Below, one piece after another: positions 45,698 to 56,722 of a stretch of DNA of 64,000 nucleotides. The DNA is taken from the NCBI RefSeq assembly GCF_958450345.1, contig NC_088780.1, positions 121,720,226 through 121,784,225 of the forward strand, in the 5' to 3' direction. This DNA comes from Calliphora vicina (taxonomy: Eukaryota; Arthropoda; Insecta; Diptera; Calliphoridae). The notes beneath the pieces are model-generated. The model did no database searches and had not been told where the DNA came from. It saw only the letters and a program-made list of their open reading frames with translations. The number at the start of each line of letters is the position of its first letter. Position 1 is the first letter of the stretch. A program made the translations under genes and the position numbers.

Positions 45698-46375
45698 ATA
45701 CCCTACACCACCATAGTGGGTATAATGCGTTTGTGCAGACCAAAAATATTGGTCTAACACCCACCTTAAAGTATACCGATGGACTTAGAATCACTTTCTG
45801 AGTCCGATGTCCGTCTGGCTGGCTGTCCATGTAAACCTTGTGCTCAGAGTACAGGTCGCAATTTTGAAGATATTACTTTTTCGGCCCAAGGACCAAGCCT
45901 ATTGAAACTGGCTGAAATCGGTCCATTATTTCACCTAGCCCCCATACAAATGTCCCCTCGAAATTGGACTTTATCGGTCATAAATGTTTAATTTATCTAT
46001 GTATCTACACAAATTTCGCTCCAAATAAGTTTTATATATACAAAATTCATGTCACCAAATTTTGTTACGATTGGTCTATAATTAGTCATAGTCCCCTATA
46101 GACCCGCTTCCGAAAATCACTTTAACATGCATCTCTTAAAAATGTTGGTATATACACAAAATTCAACATAAATAACTTTCATATAGACATAAATCACACG
46201 ATCTAATTTCATGGTGATCGGTCCATAATTGGTCATAGGTCCCATATAAGGCCCACTTCCGAAAATCACTCACGAATATAAATTATTGATATTTTAAAAG
46301 AAAAATATTTTTACTCTTTTACTTGGTGTGGTATTATATGGTCGGGCTTGACCGACCATACTTTCTTACTTGTTT
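45698..46375 (+). mobile_element. mini-me-like element, family A, nearly full copy
   Basis: Starts TACCCTACACCACCATAG, has a reduced core (GTCCGTCTGGCTGGCTGTCC) at about 45808, and ends 'gtattatatggtcgggcttg', hairpin and CTTACTTGTTT. A block of about 20 bp is missing near 45727. The frame 45779-45991 is a repeat reading. Confidence 0.75.
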
Positions 46376-49200
46376 TACTTTTTTATATGAAAACTTTTCG
46401 GTTTGAGGGGGAGGGGGAATTCCTATTTCACCCCCTCTGGATCCGAGCCTGATACATACATACATATATATATATTTATACATTATAAAGTTAATATTTT
46501 AGAAACTACAAACGTGAAATAATATTTTACATTTCAGCAACAATTTAACAATGTTTTAATAGTTTAATACATACTTTATTAAGTTTCCAAATAAATTATT
46601 CAGTTAAGCAGCTCTAATTAATGATATTGAATTTCAGGCCACCAAGAAACTAACAAAGTGTTTTAAATACACTAAATTCCTATTACTTTTGTCTGTATTT
46701 CTCGCACAGTTATTAACATTTAATCCAACAGTTAGTAAACCAGCCCAGTTGGTAGCAGTAAAACAAACCTAATTCTCTCTGGCAATATAAATCCTTTAAA
46801 ATATCCGAAAATTTGTCTGCCTCTTAAAAACGAAAAATCTCTCATATTAATTTGAAATTCTTTTGACTACTAATCCTTTATTGTAATTGAAAATGATATT
46901 CAATTGTGTATTAAGTTTTTGTTGTTCTGTCTGTTGTTGTAGCTGCTACTGCTACTCCAGCTATTTGCAACAATTTAAACTGTTTAAAAATAATATCCCC
47001 AAGTCACATACCAAAGCAACAAAAGAAAAGGAAGAACAAAAAAATCATGTACTAGTTGTAGTAAAAAAGTTTAATCTCAAAACGGAACTGCAGCAAAAAG
47101 ATAATTTTCAAACAACAAATTCAATATTACTATGCAACAACATATAAACGAAAATAATGTAAAGTAGTTCAACATACATAGTTACAACAAATTTCGAGCA
47201 CAATGTTACAATCGTCTAAAGCAAAAGAGGCTAAAGTAGAAAAAAACACCAGGCAAGGCCAGTCCGCAAGCCTGCCCTGCCTTGCAACTATTTATTTCCA
47301 AAGAACAGAGGAACCAGGGATTTAGCAGCAGCTTGATCAAAGGCAAAAGTTTAAGAATGAAAATAAAAAAACACACACAACTTAAATATTGACTTTTTCC
47401 ATGTTACAACGGTAGCAACAACTATAATCTTAAGTTGCAACATAAACGTATACAAGTGATGCCTTCTTCCTCGTCTTCTTGTCATGGTCATTGATAAGTA
47501 TTTCAAGATGGACTAGATGGATGGATGGATGGCTGGATGAATGAAGCGCAAATAAAATACAAAAAATAAACAAAATACAAAGATTGAAAGAAATTATAGC
47601 ACAACACAACACAAGACAAGACAAAAACGGAGGATGAATGGTTTTGGTTTAGATGGTCGGTCGGTCGGTTGGTTGGTTGCCTGGTTGTTTGGTTGCTTGT
47701 TTAGTTTGTTAGCTGGGTCGAAAAAATTACAGATTGATGTCTATAATAGTTACTTGACAGCAGCAATTATTGGATATGGGAAAAAGTTGTAGCAGTTGGT
47801 AAGGAGTTTCAAGAAAACAACTACCCCTGAGTCCTGTTCCTGGTGTTAAATTTTTTTGTACAAAAATCTTTTGGCGATGTCAATTGGCCGGCTGGTTCTT
47901 GATATTTATGCCATATTTATGCTTAACTGAAGAAACCAAAACCAACTCATTCTTTGAAAGATGAAATTCGGCGCTGCATTGACGATATAATCGAAGCGTT
48001 TTTCCAAATATTATTCTAAAATTAGTGCACATTTTCCCGGCATCATAGTGTTTTATTTAATTCCTATATTTCAGCTTTACATTGCAAATAATAAAACTGA
48101 ATTTCTCTAAAAAAAAATGTATTTTTAAGTCAAATTACTTGCTAACCTCAAATTTGCCCATCCTGTAATTTTAAATATGTAAACTTTTTCTATCACCCCA
48201 TATTTTCTGCTCTACAACTAGCAAATCAAAATAATGATAATGCTAATGCTAATAATGATGTTTTAAACGCGTGGCAGTCAACATTTTTAAACTCTGAACC
48301 AATTTTCTTTCTTTTACTTACCCTATCTGTCAGCATACTGCTTTAAACACTTTGCTGCAATTTTAAATCTTATTTTGGGTTTTCTGTTGAGCATTCTCAA
48401 AGTGTACCAAGTTGTTGCAACAGATTAAAAGACTTTCCACAAGATCAATGTATAAAGGAAAATTATAGTACAACCTTTAAGGTTTTCTGCCAGATATTGG
48501 CCAATTAGTTAAACAATTTTACCACCAATCTAATGAAGATTGACACATGAATAATAGATGTCTAAAGATTTTGTTGTTTACCATAAAAAAAGACTCTTTA
48601 ATGTGGCTTCACTACTTCTTACTGCTACTGCTAAGTACTGCAATATCACGGACCCGAACGGCAGCAACATCATTTATATTGTCTGCAACAATTGTAACAA
48701 CGAATCATCATCATTATTTTAATCATAGTTCAGGGGAACATCAGAGTTTTCTGTTTTGTGTATTGGAAAATAAAATAGCTGGAGTGTGCTGTTGCATGCT
48801 GCTTACAGCTCTGCTTTTTAGGTTTTGTTGCTACTAAAGATTGAGTGATTGATTAAATGATTGCTATTGTAATTGTACCTGTTTATTGTTGGCATAAACA
48901 TTTTGGAAAATAGACAAATAATGGTTGTGGAGTGGGGTAAATATTAAAAATAAGAAGTGTTTAATATGAGTATTAAAATCTAAACTATAATTGTGAAGCA
49001 GAATTAAGGGCGTTCTTCACTTAGTTTAGTGAACTTAAACTTATTAATCAATTTGTTGGAGAATATTATATCTTTAATATAAAGATAGCCCCAATATTAA
49101 GATTATAAATAAATAGAAAACGAAGTTTTTATCATAATCACCACCAAAAAGATGATTGATTTTGACATTCCGTGTGTACAAAATCATATTTAAATATTGA
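46376..49200. other. Mostly unique non-coding DNA with microsatellites
   Basis: Holds (GATG)n at about 47515-47542 and (GGTC)n/(GGTT)n at about 47655-47695. A 96-codon frame at 48547-48837 starts ATG and has a hydrophobic stretch (YFLLLLLSTAI) but no homology I recognise and poor context. An acceptor-like 'cctatatttcag' ends at 48074. No gene is supported. Confidence 0.4.
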
Positions 49201-49204
49201 CGAT

Positions 49205-49480
49205 ATAGCTGTTAGTTAGTCCATCTGTCTGTTGAAGACACGTTTGAGTCCAAAGGGAAGCACTTAGGGGAATGAAATATTATTTGTTGATCATTTGTGA
49301 TTCGTATTCGAAATACTTAGATAAAATCGGTCTAACCAAAAAAAAACATAAAAATGAAATATCAGTCCATCTGACGTTTCAAAACAATTAATCTACGATC
49401 ACGGGCCTAAACGAGGAGACCTAAATAACCGAAATTGTACACAAATAGTTATTGCCAATAGCTAACGTATGAGTGCAAAA
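49205..49480 (+). mobile_element. Two DINE-1/mini-me-like fragments (family D) in tandem
   Basis: 'gtccatctgtctgttgaaga' with 'aagggaagcactta' at 49220, and again 'gtccatctgacgtttcaaa' with 'ggagacctaaataaccgaaa' at 49365. Both are degraded versions of the block at 17080-17150. Confidence 0.45.
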
Positions 49481-49659
49481 ATTAACAGAATAGGTTAAAC
49501 CGGCAAACAGTTATGGATCAGATTTACATATTCTGTTGCCGCTAACATATAAATGCATGAATCTAGCAAGATGAAATATTTTGCAAAAGTGTATCCGAAT
49601 TTCATTGAAGCAGCGCTAAAATTCCTCCTCAAACATGAATTCAAATTACTCCACACAAA

Positions 49660-50045
49660 GAAATCGTATTGTGCTAAATCAAATGATCTAGGAGGCCTAT
49701 TTTAATCACCAAATTGATAGAGTACACAACCAGGAAATGTCTCATACTATTACTGAATTGTTTTTCGGTTGTGGCACAACATCTCATCCACATCTAATTA
49801 TTGCAATTGAACCAGAAAAATCTTTGTTATTATATCGTTATATGGAGCACTAGCACCAGTCTCCGCTTGAATAGCCTTAGATGTATTATCTAATGATGCC
49901 TTAAGCTCAAAATTCACACCAAGCTACGACACGTTCTGGATGCATTCGATTTTCGACAATCACATGTGGGTTTTCTGAATTCCAAATTCGACAAATTTTG
50001 ATTATTAACATAGGCATCAAAGTGGAAATGTGCTGCATCACTTCG
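49660..50045 (-). pseudogene. Tc1/mariner-superfamily transposase, degraded
   Basis: On the minus strand, about 50033 to 50009 reads AAHFHFDAYVNNQN. A frame slip is followed by RIWNSENPHVIVENRMHPER and VVAWCEF, and near 49704-49677 RPPRSFDLAQYDFFVWSNL. These match, in order, the H-F-x-L-N-G-Y-V-N-x-Q-N-C-R-I-W-G-S-E-N-P block and the W-P-P-R-S-P-D-L-T-P-x-D-F-F-L-W-G block that holds the last catalytic acid in a common insect transposase group (recalled). Frameshifts and stops make it inactive. The fragment at 38100-38300 is the same family. Confidence 0.6.
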
Positions 50046-50112
50046 GATGATTTTGCTATGATTTAACTTTCAAACTGGCTGCAAATTCAAATATTGCATC
50101 AATTTTTGAAAA

Positions 50113-50337
50113 GCACACAGAGAAAACAGATTCGCAGTAGCAAGCGAATTTGTTGCTAATCGAATGATTCGGTTGCACACATCGAATTTTTCGGTTCTAT
50201 CAACAGAAAATCAGGATAAACTTTTGCAACCCCTTTTAAAATTTTGTAGCCACAACTGAAAAATTCTGTAACTAAGATAAAATCATTCGATTGGCAACTA
50301 ATTCGGTTGGTACCACGAATCTGTTTTCTCTGTGCAG
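50113..50337. mobile_element. MITE-like element with about 20-bp inverted ends
   Basis: CACAGAGAAAACAGATTCG at 50116-50134 is inverted as CGAATCTGTTTTCTCTGTG at 50316-50334. CA follows and precedes the ends. The interior pairs partly ('aatcgaatgatt' with 'aatcattcga'). The CACAGAGAAAA ends resemble those at 814-1308. Confidence 0.6.
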
Positions 50338-50441
50338 TAAAAAATGTAGTAGTTCCACAACTACACCATAATTCGTTTGGTACCACGAATCTGTTTTCTC
50401 TGTGCAGTAAAAATATGTAGTAGTTCCACAACTACACCATT
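50301..50441. repeat. Tandem duplication, 70-bp unit, two copies
   Basis: 50301-50370 and 50371-50441 are nearly identical, each starting ATTCG(G/T)TTGGTACCACG and ending 'gttccacaactacaccat'. It duplicates the right end of the MITE-like element along with the left edge of the following hairpin. Confidence 0.8.
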
Positions 50442-50880
50442 TCCAATTGAATTTCACAAATATCTAATTATATTTCAGAATTTTCCATTTATATTTTAGA
50501 ATATTCCAATTATATTTCAGAAATTTCTTATTATGTTTCAGAAATTTCTAACAGCATTTCAGAATTTTCCAATTGTATTTCAGATTTTTCCATTTTAGAA
50601 TTTTTAATTTATACTTAGATAGTTTCTAATTGTATTTCAGAATTTTTCAATTGTTTTTCAGAAATTTCTATTGCAGCAATTTCCATTGGTATTGCTTTTA
50701 AAATTTTCTGAAATACAATTAGAAATTTCTGAAATATAAATGGAAAATTTTAAAATATAATTGGAATATTCTAAATTCATCTAGAATATTCTGAAATATA
50801 ATTGGAAAATTCTGAAATATAAATGGAAATTTCTAAAATTCCATTGGAAATTTCTGAAATACAATTGGAAATGGTGTAGT
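50431..50880. repeat. 450-bp hairpin built of about 22-bp tandem units
   Basis: ACTACACCATTTCCAATTG at 50431-50449 is inverted as CAATTGGAAATGGTGTAGT ending at 50880. The left arm (to about 50665) is a tandem series of units like TTTCCAATTATATTTCAGAA. The right arm (from about 50700) is the same unit inverted, TTCTGAAATATAATTGGAAA, each with minor changes; about ten units per arm. No coding frame. Confidence 0.8.
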
Positions 50881-50884
50881 TCAA

Positions 50885-52200
50885 AAACGCAGACACGGGA
50901 TTTTTGGAAGGCCTCTGGAATCAGTTCTTTAATCAATAATTTTTGTTCAAAATTGTTACCTTCGGAACATGTTCTTAAGAAATTTTACAAAGCAGACACC
51001 TTTTCATAGAAACCATTGTAGAACTAGTTCATTCTTCCACGATTATTGTTTCAAAATTATATGCTTGCAACTAGTTCTTATAAACAGTTGAGGAATTTTA
51101 ATTATTTCTTTAGTTTAGATATAGCATTAGCTTACGAAGTTTTACATTCATTGAAAATCACTTCAAGATTGATTTTTGTATTCATCCGCTACATTAGGAA
51201 TTCGGTCCAATTCTTTAAAGATCAAAATATTTGTGTACATTTTTTTTTCTTAATTAAATTCTTTGACATATAAAAACAAGTTTTTAAACCGGTTTCATTA
51301 AGTTGTTTCGAAGAGATAAGTGATCAACCATTGCATCACAAATTCCAAAGAACTGTTAAGTCTTTAAAATACAAATCCTTAATGGTTCTGATCAAAACTT
51401 TCATTGCCAATTAATGAGTTACAATGCTAAATTCTAGCACTTCTCAACTTACACAATAATATTCTACAACTTATTTGAATGCGGTGATGTAATTGGAGGC
51501 ACAATCGCTTCTAAATAAGTCATTACTTTATTATCATTTGCATTATGTTTCGAAATCACTATAGAGAGCGTTTGTAATTGTTTGGTAAAAAATTGCATTG
51601 GATTTTGGAGCATTCATCATATATGAAGATTAACATCTAAATTTGATTTCCAAAATTTAGGAAAAATAAAAAAAATATTTTTGCATTTTTATTACTGGAA
51701 CTCCTTTCTCATCAATTGATTGTTTTTTAATGATTTCCTAATATCTTTGTTACAATTTGTGTAAATCTATCAACGTGATTTGAACGTGATATTTTCGATG
51801 GATCTTAATATTCTGAACATTTGCTGAAAAGTTGTTTAATTCTGCATTAGTGGTAAACTGTCAATGCCCAACCATAACTGTCTCAAGCTTAACCTTAAGT
51901 TTTTTTTTAAATGTATCCAACATTTTGTTAAGAAGTTGCCCATTTTCTTTTCTTTTAATTTTTTATGTATTTTTTACTATTTGTTAAATTTTTATATTTG
52001 TGTGTGAATATTTTTAATTTAATTCAAATATATTGAAACTAAGATCCCTTAAGTCAATGAAAATTTAATGAAGTTAAGTCGATTATGGGTACTCTAAATT
52101 TTTCTTTAAGTAGCTTAGGCAAATTATCATTGGACCTTAACAAAATTGTAAAATATAGAAATGAAAAATTACAATACAAGCAATAAAATTATATTTAGAA
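50885..52200. other. AT-rich non-coding stretch, no gene seen
   Basis: A 75-codon frame at 51046-51273 is not recognised. 51480-51500 carries a family-N word. No exon is supported. Confidence 0.35.
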
Positions 52201-52203
52201 AAC

Positions 52204-52453
52204 AAAATAATGGAAATAAAGAAAATATGCCACAAAAATATGCAGTTATGAGTTAAATATGCAAAAATATGCTATAAAACGCAATATATGCAAAAATATG
52301 CAGTAAAGAGCAAAATATGGAAAAATATGCACTAAAAAATCGATGCCAAAATTCTTATAATTGTCTGAAACGGATAAATAACTAACTCATATATTTATAC
52401 GATGCACAGCAAAAAATATGATATTGCATATTTTTGGTTGCCCTGGTCATTAC
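52204..52453. mobile_element. hAT-like element, third copy, right end only
   Basis: Series of 'aaaatatgca' words, then 'aaaaatcgatgccaaaattc' as in the other two copies, ending 'catatttttggttgccctg' at 52445 with GTCATTAC after it. GTCATTAC also occurs at 51519-51526, 919 bp upstream, but no CAGGG end is visible there, so the left boundary is unproven. Confidence 0.55.
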
Positions 52454-52664
52454 ATTGATATCACTAAAACTAGTTACAAGTAATAACTTTAATAACTAAT
52501 AGATAGTTTAATCTCACAAAATAAGATGTCAGTAAAAACCGAATATATTTATGCAAATGACTAGAAAGTATGCAGTTATTTATATATGAGATTATATATA
52601 TAAGCCTATATACGACAACTTCTAAGTAATGCAGACGGTATGTAGTAGTCATTGAAAAGTAAGT

Positions 52665-52812
52665 GCTGGTTCACAAGTGTCAAGTTTACATGCACAAGTC
52701 TTGAGTTTATAGATGACAAAGGATAGGAGATTGCAGATATTTTCCTCTTTTTTCATCCTATCTCTTCTATATACACAAGACTAGCTCAAGTAAACTTGAC
52801 GTGTGTGAACCA
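52665..52812. repeat. Hairpin/MITE inserted in a family-N fragment
   Basis: GCTGGTTCACAAGTGTCAAG at the left is inverted at the right as GTCAAG-complement ending GTGTGAACCAGC, with 'tttacatgcacaagtcttg' paired to 'caagactagctcaagtaaa'. The left flank 'taagtaatgcag...gaaaagtaag' matches 40138-40170, so the hairpin appears to interrupt that repeat. Confidence 0.6.
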
Positions 52813-52814
52813 GC

Positions 52815-53944
52815 CCTAAGTAATTGGGATTTTGCTGGGATTACTCTCGTTCTAGATCTAAATACTTTAGAACAAGTTCCAAAAATAATCCTGGATTGCG
52901 TCAGACGCTTAACAAATACATTTATTAATAAACGAAATTTATATTGGGCTTTTTTATTTAATGTAATTTTTAATTTAAAAAAAAAATATCACAAAATTAA
53001 AACTTTAACAAAATTTTATTACACGGAACTGAACAGAAACATGGCATTTTGTTTACAATTCAATTAACACACAACAAATACGCCATAAAACTCATAATTA
53101 TATTTAAAATATTTAAAAAACAATCAACAAACAAATCGAAACGTAATACAAATATTACAACAATTATGTATGTGTAAATAATTTATTAACTATTAACAGC
53201 AAAAACCAACATCAAATAAGCTTAATATTATTAAATATTCATAATTCATAAATCTGTTGTAGTGACTCCTTTTTTTTTGTTTGTTTGTATGTATTACCAA
53301 TGTATAAATTTGTATATTTATGTAAATAATTATAATGAAATCAAAAAAAAAATTATATATAGAATTATGTAAATATTTATAAAAGTGCAAAAAAAAAATA
53401 TTCAAATAAATTACTTTTGTCGATTGAAGAATACAAGAACAGAACAGAACATCACCAGCAAACAATCAAACAAAACAAAAAATAATATTAAATTTACAAC
53501 ATAATTGCATTTGCATTAATTCAAAAAGACAACAACAATTGTTACAACCATAAAACAACATTAAATATAATATTCGAATATAGTATGAATTTACATAAAT
53601 AATAATAATAATAAGAGTAGTAATAAAATAAATACAACACATTTTTGAGCATTAAATATGAATTGTGCATTAAATTACTTTTGCATTTAAAAAATCATTA
53701 TACAAATAAATATTTAATATAAAACAGTAATAAAATTATCATAAAATTAATAAACAAAAATATGTATGAATAAATATTTATTTAGCCACAAAAATGTCAC
53801 ACACTAAAAATCAATAAATAAATAACAATAAATAATTTAATGCGTGAAGACTTTAAATTGGCCACAACAATTAGAAATTATCAAATGAGTGAAAAATTAA
53901 ATCAGCCCTATTCCTGTATGAGTTAAATAAAAATTTAAGGCAAA
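52815..53944. other. Very AT-rich non-coding stretch, no gene seen
   Basis: Dominated by A/T with 'aataaataa' repeats (53590-53860). Frames at 52801-53067 and 53193-53465 (-) are low complexity. Confidence 0.45.
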
Positions 53945-53946
53945 GT

Positions 53947-54072
53947 GAGGAGCCGCAGAACAAAAGATACTTTTTTGAAAATTTTGAGAAATTGATTTTT
54001 TCTAGAAGATTTTAACCCAAGTATTATAAAAAAAAAAAATTCGAAAAAGTACCTTTTGTTCTGCGGCTCCTC
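53947..54072. repeat. Hairpin repeat, family G copy 2
   Basis: GAGGAGCCGCAGAACAAAAG at the left is inverted at the right as CTTTTGTTCTGCGGCTCCTC; inner words 'tactttttt' and 'aaaaagta' pair. Shares its core with 2194-2326. Confidence 0.7.
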
Positions 54073-54339
54073 AAGTATAACAAGTAGGCCGACTCACTAC
54101 TTTTTAAAATTACGTTCTCACAGACATGCACATTCGGGTACCGTCTGAATTCAACACCCTTGTGAGAGAATTAAACACATCAAAATTCTTGAAATTTTAA
54201 CTACGACTTTCTGTCTAAATAAAGGCCGAACCATCTTAACTCTGTCAGCCACAGTTTTTTGTGTATTAGTTTATAATCAAAACAATTGCATTTTTACTTT
54301 AGTTAGGGTTCATATATTATGAAAAATAAGAAATAATAA

Positions 54340-55200
54340 AAATATAGCTAACGACTTTTATGGAATAAGGTGGTTAGTTTATTAACCACCATGGCGGTTG
54401 GCATTCAATATAATTATAATACAAATTTTTGTAGCGTATAAATTAGTTTGAAAATAATATAATTTTGACTTAATTATTTTATATCATTGGGTATACCTTT
54501 TGTGTAACCAACCGGCTCTTCCAATCTACAATTTTTTTTACCATTTTGGTTCCACCACAGCAGTTTGGGTAGATAAGTCACTAACATAAGCATTAGCCAA
54601 ATTTGATCATATTTTAACTGGAGCTACGAAGGTATGTTACCGAGGAACAACAACAGATCGACTTGCTCCTAATAATTCTCTTCTTCGTCGGGTTCAAGAC
54701 TGCAGACATATTCGAATCCGAAGGTATACCTTCGAACAAAATATCTTCAATTTAATGTTCATTGAGTACACGCGGCATCGTTACAAAATAACATAATATT
54801 ATGTAAAGAAACACTTTATATAAAATCCTTTTCAGTCACAGTGGTGACTGACCACCTTATTACTTACGTTATTTATCAAAAAGAATATAGTATAAACTAT
54901 TACTTTGTTAGCACAAGCCAACCAAACAAACACACACTAAATAACGAAGAATTTGATGAACAATAAACACTCTGACTTTTTGTATTGAATGCTGGAATAC
55001 CTCTTAGAAAAACTGCGGTGCACAATATTTTCAAATTAATAAATTAATCTAACCAGAGCAATCTGATGGCAAAGATTTACAAACAAATTGAAACGATGAC
55101 TTAAAAAAATTGTTTAACAAAATGCCAATAGATGTCATTAAACATTTTTTAAAGACTCTAGAAAAGGTGGTTAGAAAACTGACCACTAAACGGAAATAGT
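54340..55200. other. Unassigned segment with GGTGGTTAG words; possible decayed transposase
   Basis: Near-palindrome GGTGGTTAGTTTATTAACCACC at 54371-54392, with related words 'gactgaccacct' near 54846 and 'ggtggttagaaaactgacca' near 55166. On the minus strand 54780 to 54640 has a broken frame, MPRVLNEH then (after a stop) IEDILFEGIPSDSN, which faintly recalls the acidic N terminus of piggyBac-like transposases. This is weak. Confidence 0.25.
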
Positions 55201-55706
55201 TAATACACATCTATACAATATTTTACGAATTTTTTTTAACACTTTGCAGCTCACTTTTATTTCCAAAAAGCGTTCATTTTGAACAAATTAAAAAAATATT
55301 TTTTTTTAATATTTGACAATCCTTTTTATTTGTGATAGAATTTCAATTACACCGTCCGACAAATAGAAAAAAATTCGTTAGACACGAACCGGATGATATA
55401 CGTCTGAAACTATAAATTTAGTGGAGAAAAACTGTGTTTTCAGTTTTTCGTTTCATGGTACTGTGTCCTTTTTTAAGGACTTCAAAGTTTCAAAGAAGTG
55501 CATTTTTCAAAAAATATTTAATAATACTCCTGCTATTCCAACAATGACAAATTGTATGTCAAAAGAACAAGAAGAGTTGTAAAATATTTTGTATTATCTT
55601 TATTTTATCCTGTAAGGATCAAAAGATGTCAAAAATGTCCTTTAAAATGTTAAGACTGCCAATAAATTCCTTTTAGAAAAATAGTACGTTAAAGACCCAA
55701 TGTGTT
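55201..55706. other. AT-rich non-coding stretch, no gene seen
   Basis: No repeat, frame or site recognised. Confidence 0.35.
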
Positions 55707-55708
55707 AG

Positions 55709-56270
55709 GGCTGATGTTTGCAATATACAAAAATATTGACCCACCTTAAAGTATACCAATCAGGATCACTTTCTGAGTCGACTAAGCGATGTCCGTCCGT
55801 CTGTCCGTCCATTCATGTTAACCTTGTAATCAAACTACAGGTCGCAGGTTTAAAGATAATTCGACAAAATTTAGCGCAAACCTTTATATTGTCCCAAGGA
55901 CAAAGGCTATTGAATCTGGTTAGAATCAGCCCATTATTTAGCCTAGCCCCCATACAATTGGCCTATTTGAAAATAGTTAAGCTCTCATAAATATCTTATG
56001 TATAAACATATTCAAACCAAATTCACCACAATTAAGTTTTATGTAAGCCGAACTCTCACGACCAAATTTTCTGACGATCGGTCAACCATATTCCATAGCT
56101 CCCATATAAGCAACATTCTCGAAAATGTCATTAATATACATAAATCTCTGAAATATGTCAGTATCCAAACAAAATTCAACACAAATATGTTTCATGTATT
56201 CACAATTGATCCCACCAAATTTTGTGACGATTGGTCCATAATTAGTCATAGCTCCCATATAAAATGTGTG
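55709..56270 (+). mobile_element. mini-me-like element, variant family B, copy 2
   Basis: Shares with 23325-23867 'tgatgtttgcaa', 'caggatcactttctgagtcg', 'gtccgtccgtctgtccgtcc', 'aatcaaacta', 'tagcccccatacaa' and 'cccatataagcaacattctc'. The 140-codon frame at 55998-56420 and the 90-codon frame at 55718-55990 lie in the repeat and are not genes. Confidence 0.65.
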
Positions 56271-56687
56271 GACTTACCACCGATATTTTACAGTAATAGA
56301 AAATTGCGTGAACTAGCTAAGTGTTTTAATACAAAATGTAAAAAAATTGGTGCCTGTAACGATTGCTCATATAGAAGATCTGCCAAATATAACACTTACA
56401 TATTTTGTGTTGAATATTAAAATTGATATTTACCATCCAATTATCAATTTGTATCTTTTTTTTCCCAGGAATAAGGCTGATTCATTTATAAAATATTGTC
56501 TAAAGTCATTCATAAAATTTGTAAATAAAACCTAAAATATAACAGCTAACAAAAGTCATACAAAAAACGTAGTTGCATTTGTCATATTACATCAAAAACT
56601 CATAAATTTTTATCTCAGCATCTACAAATTCTTTTATTCAATTGAAATCTAAATTGAATAATTTTCACAAGTCTTCAAAATCTAATT

Positions 56688-56722
56688 AATTTTTATTATT
56701 ATTCTTTCTTTTACAGGTAAGT
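56688..56722 (+). promoter_or_regulatory. Candidate recursive splice site (acceptor fused to donor)
   Basis: A pyrimidine-rich tract (TTTTTATTATTATTCTTTC, then TTTTACAG) ends at 56716 and is immediately followed by GTAAGTG. The joined consensus CAG|GTAAGT is that of Drosophila ratchet points, where splicing to the AG regenerates a donor inside a long intron. It was the only site of this type noticed on either strand. It could also be an ordinary acceptor for the exon at 56717-56893, or chance. Confidence 0.5.

Noticed and set aside
48547..48837. 96-codon frame starting with ATG and holding a hydrophobic, signal-like stretch
   Set aside because: Composition (Leu, Cys, Thr, Ser from TTG/ACA-type repeats) fits simple-sequence DNA. 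There is no family match and no splice context.
55998..56420. 140-codon open frame, the longest in the window
   Set aside because: It starts inside the family-B mini-me-like repeat, and the corresponding sequence at 23325-23867 does not keep the frame. No domain is recognised.
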